DNA of 10,748 nt from JACZST01 sp036985755 (lineage in GTDB: Bacteria; Actinomycetota; Acidimicrobiia; Spongiisociales; UBA5794): assembly GCA_036985755.1 (NCBI GenBank), contig BTQG01000083.1, forward strand, positions 1 to 10,748, in the 5' to 3' direction. Shown piece after piece: positions 1-5,961 of this stretch. The notes below the pieces were generated by a model. That model saw only the letters and a list, made by a program, of their open reading frames with translations, was not told where the DNA came from and ran no database searches. The position numbers were made by a program, and so were the translations under genes. Position 1 is the first letter of the stretch. Each line of letters begins with the position of its first letter.

Positions 1-1543
1 GACGCTGGAACGGACCCTGGAGTGGAGCTACAGCATGCTGAGTGAGACCGAGCGAGACCTCTTCGCCGATCTCTCCGTGTTCCGCGGCGGGTTCGAGCTC
101 GAAGGGGTGGCGCAGGTCTGCGGAGTCGAGGCTCCCACCGATCCCGCAGTCATCGTCGGCGAGCTCATCGAGAAATCGATGCTCACCAGGGATCGCCTGT
201 CCGGCCGCTATCGCTACCTGGAGCCGATCCGCCTGTACGCGTGGGGAATGCTGGAAGATTCGGAGCGAGGTGGGGACCTGCGGCGGCGCCATGCCCAGTA
301 CGTGGCGGAGATCGTTGCCATCGGCGCCGCCGGCGAGGCGGGCGAGCAGGCCCGGTGGATGGATCGGATAACGGCTGAGCACGACAACGTGAGGGCTGCC
401 CTCAGATGGAGCCTGGAGGCCGCCGAGGAAGACATCGCGCTGCAAATCGCCGGAAGTGTTTGGCCGTTCTGGAAACACGGAGGGCACGTCAGCGAAGGGC
501 GCAACTGGCTGGATCGCTCCATCGAGCTCGTTGGTGGGTCCCAGCCCCCCTCCCTGGAGCGTGTCTTGATCGGCGCCGGGGACCTCGCCGGGACCCAGGA
601 TGATCGAGCGGCCGCCGAGCAGTACCTGACACTGGCGCTACAGATAGCGGAAAAGAGGGAGGACGACCTGGCTGCGGCGACCGTGCTCGCCAAGATGGCA
701 AGTCTTCCTCATCGAGCCGGCGACCTGCCTGAAGCGACGAGACGCTTCGAGGAGGCGTTGACACTGGCACGACGCGGTGGCGACCTGCCACAGACGGCCA
801 GCATCCTGGCCAGTCTCGCTTTGCTCGAAGAGGACCAGGGTCTGACGACCGACGCCGAGACACATGCGGCAGAGGCGCTGAGCCTGAGAAGGAAGACCGA
901 CGACCTGTATGCAGTATCGGACGCGTTGCTGACACTCGGCGAGATCTCGATCAACCGTGGTCGTTATCCCGAGGCACGCCGGGCCCTCGAGGAGGCCCGT
1001 GAGCTGGCAGCGAACTCCGGGTTTCAAGACATCAGCGCCTGGAGCAACGCCTACCTCGGCAAAATCGAATCCGCTGAAGGCAACCACGCTGAGGGCATGC
1101 TGCTGCTGGAAGACGCGCTCTTGCAGTTCCAGCTGCGGGGCCAGCCGAACGGGGCGGCATGGGCGATGCGTCACCTCGGACAGGCGGCCCTGGCGGAGGG
1201 AGATCTGGACCGCGCCGCTGCCCTGCTGCGAGAAGCCCTGGACACCGCCCTGGAACATGTCGTGCCCGACGTGCCCCTGGTTCTGGAGACGATGAGCGAA
1301 CTGGATGTGGCCAGAGGGGATTTCGAGGAGGCGGCGTATCTGCTCAGCGCAGCCGAACGGGCCCGAGGCGACCTGGACCTCGTCATCCCGCTGGCAGAGC
1401 GCGAGCGGTCGGGCGCGGTACGGGCAGCGGTCAGGTCGCAGCTATCTCCGCAACGCTTCGACGAGCTCGAGGCGAAAGGCGCTGCCTCGAGCCTCGATGA
1501 CCTGCCGGTGCTGCTGGTCGGAGAACTGACTACGCGTACGTAG
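1..1543 (+). CDS. C-terminal part of an AfsR/LuxR-type ATPase regulator with TPR repeats (5' truncated by window edge)
   Basis: The frame is open from base 2 and ends at TAG 1541-1543, giving 513 visible residues. An ATG at base 35 lies in the middle of a conserved segment, so it is not the real start. Visible residues 1-90 (TLEWSYSMLSETERDLF, then LSVFRGGFELEG and YRYLEPIRLYAW) match the winged-helix segment that follows the NB-ARC/AAA ATPase in large actinobacterial regulators such as the Mycobacterium Rv0386/Rv1358 type and AfsR-like proteins. From about residue 190 to 455 there are helical TPR repeats, with recurring patterns such as GDLPEATRRFEEALTLAR, GRYPEARRALEEARELA and GDLDRAAALLREALDTA. 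These probably serve as a protein- or ligand-sensing platform. No LuxR-type HTH is present at the C-terminus, so the output domain (adenylate cyclase, BTAD/OmpR-like or other) must lie upstream of the window. The regulated target cannot be told. The 3' end overlaps the convergent neighbour by 14 nt. Confidence 0.85.
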   Translation, partial: TLERTLEWSYSMLSETERDLFADLSVFRGGFELEGVAQVCGVEAPTDPAVIVGELIEKSMLTRDRLSGRYRYLEPIRLYAWGMLEDSERGGDLRRRHAQYVAEIVAIGAAGEAGEQARWMDRITAEHDNVRAALRWSLEAAEEDIALQIAGSVWPFWKHGGHVSEGRNWLDRSIELVGGSQPPSLERVLIGAGDLAGTQDDRAAAEQYLTLALQIAEKREDDLAAATVLAKMASLPHRAGDLPEATRRFEEALTLARRGGDLPQTASILASLALLEEDQGLTTDAETHAAEALSLRRKTDDLYAVSDALLTLGEISINRGRYPEARRALEEARELAANSGFQDISAWSNAYLGKIESAEGNHAEGMLLLEDALLQFQLRGQPNGAAWAMRHLGQAALAEGDLDRAAALLREALDTALEHVVPDVPLVLETMSELDVARGDFEEAAYLLSAAERARGDLDLVIPLAERERSGAVRAAVRSQLSPQRFDELEAKGAASSLDDLPVLLVGELTTRT

Positions 1544-1544
1544 T
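1529..1544. repeat. 16-bp palindrome carrying both convergent stop codons
   Basis: ACTACG, a CGTA loop and CGTAGT form a 6-bp stem with a 4-nt loop. The upstream regulator's stop TAG (1541-1543) lies in the right arm. The convergent gene's stop (complement of CTA, 1530-1532) lies in the left arm. The symmetry is visible in the sequence. A transcription-termination role is an inference, and no T-tract follows on either side. Confidence 0.5.
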
Positions 1545-1988
1545 GCCGATACGCGGGTTGAGGGGGACCTGGTGGTTGACCACCAGGGTCGAGACGTGGC
1601 GCTCTCGCTCGCTCGGATCCAGGTCGCCGTATTCCTCGAGAAGCTGGAGCGTCTTGTCGCATCGAGCAGTCACCATCTCCACATATCGCTCGTGCTCATC
1701 CGGGTCGGGAGGTACGTACCCTTCCTCCTCTTCCAGCTTGAGGATGTTGATTCCGAGATCGCCGTTCTCCTCCGGCAGAGGGACACCCTCGGCGACCAGC
1801 ATCTTGAGCGGGTCGTAGATGTACTCTTTCCAGGCCTCAGACTCATGGGTGGTGTCGAACTCGGCGTAGAAAGCGTACCGAGGCCCGCCGTTGAGTCGTA
1901 TCGCCTCGTCGGACATCGGTACCTCGATCACATGGAACCGGCCACTCCCGACCGGCACCCAGCCTTCCGATGATTCGCGAGGAGTCAC
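1530..1988 (-). CDS. Conserved-looking hypothetical acidic protein, 152 aa
   Basis: The start is GTG at 1988, preceded by a purine-rich AAAGGGAAGG (1991-2000, read on the minus strand), a good Shine-Dalgarno sequence. The stop is TAG at 1532-1530. I recognise no family. The protein is soluble and strongly acidic, with an EEEEG stretch and PDPDEHERYVEM near residues 87-105. It has no membrane segment or signal peptide, and one cysteine (about residue 110). The C-terminal third looks helical (MVTARCDKTLQLLEEYGDLDPSERERHVS). It lies 42 nt downstream of the deaminase gene on the same strand and is probably the last gene of that transcription unit. Its tail overlaps the convergent regulator gene by 14 nt. 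A 133-codon frame on the opposite strand (1572-1973) covers the same bases, but it has no ribosome binding site and a less protein-like composition. The minus-strand frame is therefore preferred, though without a family match. Confidence 0.62.
   Translation of the reverse strand: MTPRESSEGWVPVGSGRFHVIEVPMSDEAIRLNGGPRYAFYAEFDTTHESEAWKEYIYDPLKMLVAEGVPLPEENGDLGINILKLEEEEGYVPPDPDEHERYVEMVTARCDKTLQLLEEYGDLDPSERERHVSTLVVNHQVPLNPRIGTTYA
1568..1587. repeat. Perfect 9-bp inverted repeat with 2-nt spacer
   Basis: CCTGGTGGT (1568-1576), TG, then ACCACCAGG (1579-1587) form a perfect inverted repeat. With one bulged G the pairing extends outward to GACC/GGTC (1566-1590). It starts 25 nt past the stop of the regulator gene and lies inside the 3' end of the convergent hypothetical gene, encoding its LVVNHQVP segment. 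As RNA it would form a stable hairpin suited to ending the plus-strand transcript, but no U-tract follows. It could also be a dyad protein-binding site, or chance. Confidence 0.45.
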
Positions 1989-2030
1989 TGCCTTCCCTTT
2001 CGTCGGCTACTCACGCCAACCCTATCAAGG

Positions 2031-3047
2031 TCAAACCGTGGTCCCGGCGACCTCGTCGACTCGGCTGAGGTAGCGCTGCTTGTCTTCGTCGCCGAGCCAG
2101 CTCACCGTGAATCCGTTGCGGACGAGCCGGACGACCTCATCGTTGCTGAGCCGGGCCTCGCGTTGCACGGTGGCCAGGTTCTCGGTCATATAGCCAGGGA
2201 AGTACGCGGGGTCATCGGAGTTGATCGTCACCAGCATGCTTCGGTCCAACATGGCCTTGATTTCCGTCGACTTGGTGCCATCGGTGACGTATCCGTTGGA
2301 GATCGGGCACACGGTGAGCCCGAGGCCGCGTGAAATGATCTCGGCGACGAGTTGCTCGTCCTCGAGCGCGTTGACGCCGTGGTCGATGCGGTCGACGCCG
2401 ATGTCGTTGACACACTGCCAGATGTGGGCGACGGAGTCCTCCTGATCGACGTCGCAGTGCATGGTGAGTTGGTAACCCTGGGAGCGGGCGTCGGCGAAGA
2501 CCGCCTGGAACTTGATCGGTGGGTTGTCTCTCTCGTCGGAGTCGAGCCCGACTCCGACGATCCAATCTCGATACTCGCCCGCCTCGGCCAGGGTCTCGGC
2601 GGCCGAGCCTGCCGTCATGTCGCGAAGAAAGCACATGATCAACTGTGATCTGATGGAGAACTGCTGCTCGGCGTCGTTTTGGGCGCGGCGGATACCGGAG
2701 ATCACCGTGCCGAAGTCGATGCCCCGCGTGGTGTGGGCTTGGGGGTCGAAGAACATCTCGACATACACGACGTTGGTGGCGACAACCCGGCGGAAGTACG
2801 CCATTGCCAGGTCGTAGAAGTCGTCCTCGGTAAGCAGCACGCTCATACCCTCGTAGTACTGGGCGAGGAACGACGGAAGATCCGTAAAGTCGTAGGCGGC
2901 CCGCATTGCTTCAACCGTGCCGTAGGGAAGGTCCACGTCGTTGCGGGCCGCCAGCTCGAACTTCAGCTCAGGTTCTAACGTGCCCTCGATGTGCACGTGC
3001 AGCTCGGCCTTTGGCAGCGAGTTGATAAATTGCACGGTCCGGTCCAT
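2031..3047 (-). CDS. add: Adenosine/adenine deaminase family protein (metal-dependent purine deaminase, Aah1-like subgroup)
   Basis: The protein has 338 residues, full length for the family. The start is ATG at 3047, with GAGGAG six nucleotides upstream. It is a cytosolic TIM-barrel amidohydrolase expected to deaminate a 6-aminopurine (adenine, adenosine or an analogue) to the 6-oxo form. Zinc ligands are visible: H17 and H19 in AELHVHIEGTLEPE, H197 in TMHCDV, and D278 in INSDDPAYF. The IDHG motif carries H223. HVHIEGT (rather than HLDG) and NSDDPAYFPGY resemble the adenine-deaminase (Aah1) branch more than classical adenosine deaminase. Oddity: the usual HAGE motif, whose Glu is the catalytic proton shuttle, reads H197-C-D-V200. 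The substrate may therefore be unusual, or a nearby acid (D199, D201, E203 or D204) may take over. It is 57 nt downstream of tam and 42 nt upstream of the unknown acidic protein gene, so an operon is plausible. The family is certain from motifs; the substrate is not. Confidence 0.88.
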   Translation of the reverse strand: MDRTVQFINSLPKAELHVHIEGTLEPELKFELAARNDVDLPYGTVEAMRAAYDFTDLPSFLAQYYEGMSVLLTEDDFYDLAMAYFRRVVATNVVYVEMFFDPQAHTTRGIDFGTVISGIRRAQNDAEQQFSIRSQLIMCFLRDMTAGSAAETLAEAGEYRDWIVGVGLDSDERDNPPIKFQAVFADARSQGYQLTMHCDVDQEDSVAHIWQCVNDIGVDRIDHGVNALEDEQLVAEIISRGLGLTVCPISNGYVTDGTKSTEIKAMLDRSMLVTINSDDPAYFPGYMTENLATVQREARLSNDEVVRLVRNGFTVSWLGDEDKQRYLSRVDEVAGTTV

Positions 3048-3104
3048 GTGGGTCTCCTCGTCCTCGATTGTCGGTTTGTCCGAGGCGCAACCGAAAACGC
3101 CCCG

Positions 3105-3866
3105 CTATCCGGCCCGCGCCACCATGAACAGCCTGCTGAAGGCAAAGGTGGTGACCCCGTCGGTGTCGGCCAGGTATACCTCGGTGTAGCGGGCGCGGCA
3201 GATCTCGGCGAACCGCTCCCGGTCCGGACCGTCCAGGGCTGCCAACACAGGGCGAAGCAACGATCCGGTCACCCACGTCCACACCGGATCGTCGCCGGTG
3301 AGCCGCTGGTGGTAGGTGGTACGCCACAGGTCCACCTCGGCGGGCTGTAGCCAGCGAGCGTAGGACGCCGGGTCGGAGAGTCGATCGCGCAACAGTGCCG
3401 ACCGGGCCGCATCGGGCCAGGCCCCTTCGTCGAGCACCACGGCCGGGATGTGATAGGTCGGTGCCGCCCAGTTGTCGGGCATCTGCACCGCCAGCACGCC
3501 GCCTTCTGCCAGATACGACCGCAGCCTCGGGAAGACGTCTGCGTGATCATCGAGCCAGTGCAGGGCGGCGTTGGAATAGATGACGTCGATCGGCTCGTCC
3601 GGCTCCCAGGCCGAGATGTCGGCGAGCTGCCACGACAGCTCCGGGTGCTCACGACGAGCCCTTTCGATCATCTCGACAGACGAGTCGACGCCAACTACCG
3701 AAGCATCCGGCCAGCGTTCGGCAAGGCGGGCCGTCAAGCCTCCGGTCCCACAACCGAGATCCACGACGGTTCGCGCCTCGATGTCGGGGATTCGGGTGAT
3801 GAGCTCGAGACCGGGACGGCTCCGGTGGTCGGCGAACATCAGGTAGCGATCGGGATCCCAAGTCAC
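3105..3866 (-). CDS. tam: Trans-aconitate 2-methyltransferase
   Basis: The protein has 253 residues, the normal length for Tam. This cytosolic SAM-dependent enzyme methylates trans-aconitate, a spontaneous isomer of cis-aconitate that inhibits aconitase, and so detoxifies it. The N-terminus TWDPDRYLMFADHRSRP is the characteristic Tam opening (E. coli begins with a similar DWNPSLYLHF). SAM-binding motif I is VVDLGCGTG at residues 34-42, the acidic loop residue is D61 in VVGVDSS, and YSNAALHWL at about 97-105 is also typical. The start is GTG at 3866; it places TWDP at residue 2 as in homologues, whereas the next ATG would cut off this block. No clear Shine-Dalgarno sequence precedes it. The gene lies 77 nt downstream of the AbrB-type gene and 57 nt upstream of the deaminase gene. 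The family assignment is strong; activity on trans-aconitate is inferred from similarity. Confidence 0.9.
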   Translation of the reverse strand: MTWDPDRYLMFADHRSRPGLELITRIPDIEARTVVDLGCGTGGLTARLAERWPDASVVGVDSSVEMIERARREHPELSWQLADISAWEPDEPIDVIYSNAALHWLDDHADVFPRLRSYLAEGGVLAVQMPDNWAAPTYHIPAVVLDEGAWPDAARSALLRDRLSDPASYARWLQPAEVDLWRTTYHQRLTGDDPVWTWVTGSLLRPVLAALDGPDRERFAEICRARYTEVYLADTDGVTTFAFSRLFMVARAG

Positions 3867-3943
3867 CGGTGAACCCTATCTGGCTTCGCACGTCCGCGCG
3901 ATCCGGCGCCGGGTCCCCACGAGGCACCAGCGCCGCCCAGTCG

Positions 3944-4150
3944 CTAGCTTGCTCGCAGCCCGCTCTGTGACTGCTCGGTAGCCGCGTAGGGTCGGTCCCG
4001 CGGCTGCAGCTCGGCGTCCCCCGGGCGCTGTACCACCAGAGAGCCATCACGGACGGTCAGGATCAAGTCGTCGCCGGAGTGGAAACCCAGCGCCTCTCGA
4101 ATCGGTGCAGGGATCACGATCCGCCCCTGTCGGTTCATCCTGGCTCGCAC
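3944..4150 (-). CDS. AbrB/MazE/SpoVT-type DNA-binding protein, 68 aa
   Basis: Residues 1-40 (RARMNRQGRIVIPAPIREALGF, then GDDLILTVRDGSLVVQ) form the swapped-hairpin SpoVT-AbrB fold, with the hallmark GRIVIPAPIREALG. It would dimerise and bind DNA. The family includes transition-state regulators and antitoxins such as VapB. The last 25 residues are polar and low in structure (RPGDAELQPRDRPYAATEQS); in antitoxins this part wraps the toxin. The start is GTG at 4150. An in-frame ATG at 4138 would leave MNRQGRIVIP and is also possible. Neither has a good ribosome binding site, although a TAGCTT hexamer 8 nt upstream of the GTG could be a -10 box giving an almost leaderless mRNA. No PIN-domain or MazF-like toxin gene is adjacent: the next gene is tam, and the upstream neighbour is divergent. 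It may autoregulate or control the flanking genes. Confidence 0.8.
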   Translation of the reverse strand: MRARMNRQGRIVIPAPIREALGFHSGDDLILTVRDGSLVVQRPGDAELQPRDRPYAATEQSQSGLRAS

Positions 4151-4295
4151 AAAGCCACAAGCTACAGGACATCACTGTTCGGGCGCGGTATCTGGCTTGG
4201 TGCCGGAGTCGCCGGCGACCGCATTTGGTACAGGGTCACAAGTGGGCTGCTGATACAGGCTCGACTTGCCGGTCTATCTCGACGAGGATTCGACT
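4151..4295. promoter_or_regulatory. Divergent intergenic region between the AbrB-type gene and the hydrolase gene
   Basis: These 145 bp separate two divergently read genes, so they should hold promoters for both, and they are the natural place for AbrB-type autoregulation. Towards the minus strand, TAGCTT (complement of 4159-4164) is a candidate -10. A small inverted repeat GCCGG-AGTCG-CCGGC lies at 4202-4216. No convincing -35/-10 pair was found for the plus strand. GAGGA at 4284-4288 is the hydrolase gene's ribosome binding site. The role is inferred from gene orientation. Confidence 0.35.
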
Positions 4296-5423
4296 ATGAA
4301 CTATCAGCCTCTCGAACCGATCGACCCCCGTGATGCCTTCACGGTCACCCCGGACCCCGTCGCCGAGTCGGCGCAATCGGTCGCCGCGTCACAGGCGGCC
4401 CTGCTGCTCAGTGCCCGGACCGGTGTATTGGGGGTGGGTGATGACATCGACGAGGAGGCCGAGGAGGCCAAAGATGCCGGCTTCGAGATCCCCGATCTGC
4501 GACCGTTGCAGCGGTCGCGCCGCCTCCGCGTCGACGAGGCGACCGAACCGCTCGGCATGTCGGCGAAGGAGCTCGAGGAACAACCCGCACCACAGCTTCA
4601 GGACGAGATGACCCGCACCGTCCATGGTCTCTACGAGCGCCCGTCGACCGGGGGCGCAGCCGCCCTCTTCGAGGCGGCGATGCACAGCCCCCATCCCCTG
4701 GTGCAGGTGGCGGCCGCCGCCGGCGCCAGGGAGACCACCCGGCTTCGCAAGCGCATCCGTCAGATCCTCGAGGCCGGATGCCAATCCCAGGACCCGCTGG
4801 TGGCGAGACTGGCCACAGAGGCCCTCAGCAAGATCGACCCCGGGGATCCGTATCTCATCGAACGGGTCATCGCCCAACCGCCGGCGAAGAAGCGCTACCG
4901 GAAGTCAGAGACCGCGGTGATCACCCATGGCACCTTTGCGTCCGACGCCGCCTGGTATCGCCCGGGGGGTGACTTCTACGAGGCGCTCGCCCGTAATCGT
5001 CCCGACCTGGCACTCCATGACGAGAGCTTCACGTGGACCGGGGCCTATTCGCACACGGCGAGGAGAGCCGACGCCCTGTTGCTGAAGCAGTGGATCGACG
5101 ATCAGGGGCTGGACGTGCCCGACTTCTTTGCCCACAGCCACGGCGGTACCGTCGCCAACCTCGCGACCAAACGAGGCGTCGACTTCGATCGTCTGGTCTT
5201 GATGGCGTGGCCGGTTCACGGACGATGGTTTCCCGACTTCTCCAGAGTCGAGCGAATCGTCGACATACGGGTCCGCTTCGACCTGGTCATTCTCCTCGAC
5301 CGCGGCGGCCAACGCTTCCGGAGCGACTTCGATGTGGAGGAACACCGCCACGGCTGGTTCGATCACGCCGCACCGCACCAGCCGGGCTATTGGGACGACA
5401 ATGACCTGTGGGATGTGGTTTAG
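4296..5423 (+). CDS. Alpha/beta hydrolase with N-terminal helical-repeat (HEAT-like) domain, 375 aa
   Basis: The start is ATG at 4296, chosen because GAGGA sits 7 nt upstream; a TTG at 4266 in frame lacks a good site. Residues 1-110 are polar and acidic, with no signal peptide or membrane segment. Residues about 117-182 (AAALFEAAMHSPHPLVQVAA, then DPLVARLATEALSKID) look like HEAT/armadillo-type helical pairs. Residues about 205-375 form an alpha/beta-hydrolase domain. It has an HGTFA oxyanion-type loop (H211-G212), nucleophile elbow AHSHGG with S281, a likely acid D335 in VILLDRGGQ, and a late histidine (H352 or H357). The substrate is unknown; lipase- or esterase-like chemistry in the cytoplasm is the best guess. 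The gene is divergent from the AbrB-type gene and is followed, after the 114-bp structured element, by a second helical-repeat gene on the same strand. The stop TAG (5421-5423) is the first three bases of that element's left arm. Confidence 0.75.
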   Translation: MNYQPLEPIDPRDAFTVTPDPVAESAQSVAASQAALLLSARTGVLGVGDDIDEEAEEAKDAGFEIPDLRPLQRSRRLRVDEATEPLGMSAKELEEQPAPQLQDEMTRTVHGLYERPSTGGAAALFEAAMHSPHPLVQVAAAAGARETTRLRKRIRQILEAGCQSQDPLVARLATEALSKIDPGDPYLIERVIAQPPAKKRYRKSETAVITHGTFASDAAWYRPGGDFYEALARNRPDLALHDESFTWTGAYSHTARRADALLLKQWIDDQGLDVPDFFAHSHGGTVANLATKRGVDFDRLVLMAWPVHGRWFPDFSRVERIVDIRVRFDLVILLDRGGQRFRSDFDVEEHRHGWFDHAAPHQPGYWDDNDLWDVV

Positions 5424-5534
5424 GAGGGTGGTCGCAAATGACGAGTACCACGAGGCGCCGCTGGGTTGACGCAGCCCTGACTAGGTTTCTTAGTACCGCG
5501 ACGCCCCGCTGGAGTATTTCCGACCACCCTCCTA
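5421..5534. repeat. 114-bp inverted-repeat element with multi-arm fold (MITE-like or structured RNA)
   Basis: The arms are 5421-5439 (TAGGAGGGTGGTCGCAAAT) and 5516-5534. They are reverse complements at 18 of 19 positions, with 14 outer matches, one mismatch (5435/5520) and 4 more matches. The interior folds further. Stem 2 pairs 5452-5461 with 5498-5507 (8 of 10). Hairpin A is GGGTT-GACGC-AGCCC at 5463-5477. Hairpin B is ACTAGG-TTT-CTTAGT at 5480-5494. The result resembles a cloverleaf. The outermost bases of both arms are TA, so a TA target-site duplication as in IS630/mariner-type elements is possible. TAGGAGG also recurs just past the right arm at 5533-5539. No transposase is in the window. 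It could alternatively be a long terminator or a processed small RNA between the two plus-strand genes. The pairing is read directly from the bases; the mobile nature is inferred. Confidence 0.6.
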
Positions 5535-5581
5535 GGAGGATGCCGAGGAATATTCCGACACCCTGTCCGTAAGCTGTGGAC

Positions 5582-5938
5582 ATGGGTCTCGGTGCCTCTC
5601 TCAAGGTGATCGGTGCCGGTATCGCCTGGCGAACCGCCGGCTCCGCGGCTGCAGGCGACACCCTGCTCGAGGCCGTTTCCGGTGACGGCGAGCAGGAGCG
5701 GACCCTCGCCGCCATGTCGATGGTCAAGGCCGGGGAACGATCGATCGCCCTCATCGAAAGGGCGCGAGCCTCGGGTCGGCTCACCCCAACGGTCGTTCGC
5801 CTTCTCGCCGACATCGGGGGGGCCCGGTCCAGAGCCCTGCTCACCGAGATCGCCGCCGAGCCTGGCCCACTCGCCGAGGCCGCGGTCGGCTCTCTGGATC
5901 TGCTCGATCGAATGGAAGCGATGGACACCACCGACTGA
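5582..5938 (+). CDS. Small helical-repeat (HEAT-like) hypothetical protein, 118 aa
   Basis: The start is ATG at 5582; an in-frame GTG six bases earlier (5576) is an alternative. Neither has a Shine-Dalgarno sequence, but TAAGCT at 5570-5575 fits the TANNNT -10 pattern and would put the transcript start at the ATG, suggesting a leaderless mRNA. The stop is TGA at 5936-5938. The whole protein is Ala/Leu-rich amphipathic helix, for example DTLLEAVSGDGEQERTLAAM, VKAGERSIALIERARASG, LTPTVVRLLADIGG and ALLTEIAAEPGPLAEAAVGS, spaced like three HEAT-type helical pairs. Such repeats normally mediate protein binding; no catalytic motif is seen. The N-terminal GLGASLKVIGAGIAWRTAG is mildly hydrophobic but does not look like a clean signal peptide. 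It follows the hydrolase gene, which has a similar repeat domain, and is convergent with trkH (23 nt between stops). The partner is unknown. Confidence 0.65.
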   Translation: MGLGASLKVIGAGIAWRTAGSAAAGDTLLEAVSGDGEQERTLAAMSMVKAGERSIALIERARASGRLTPTVVRLLADIGGARSRALLTEIAAEPGPLAEAAVGSLDLLDRMEAMDTTD

Positions 5939-5961
5939 TCGCTCAATGGGGTGTCGTGGGA

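Noticed and set aside
1572..1973. A 133-codon plus-strand frame opposite the 152-residue hypothetical gene
   Set aside because: It has no ribosome binding site. The minus-strand frame has a good one, fits the spacing of the upstream deaminase gene and has a more protein-like composition. Some doubt remains because neither has a known family.
4266..4295. A TTG start ten codons upstream of the hydrolase ATG
   Set aside because: The ATG at 4296 has GAGGA at ideal spacing and the TTG does not.
5421..5534. The structured element as an integron attC site, a retron RNA or a tRNA-like gene
   Set aside because: No RYYYAAC/GTTRRRY core pair was found, there is no integrase or reverse transcriptase nearby, and there is no tRNA anticodon/T-loop consensus.
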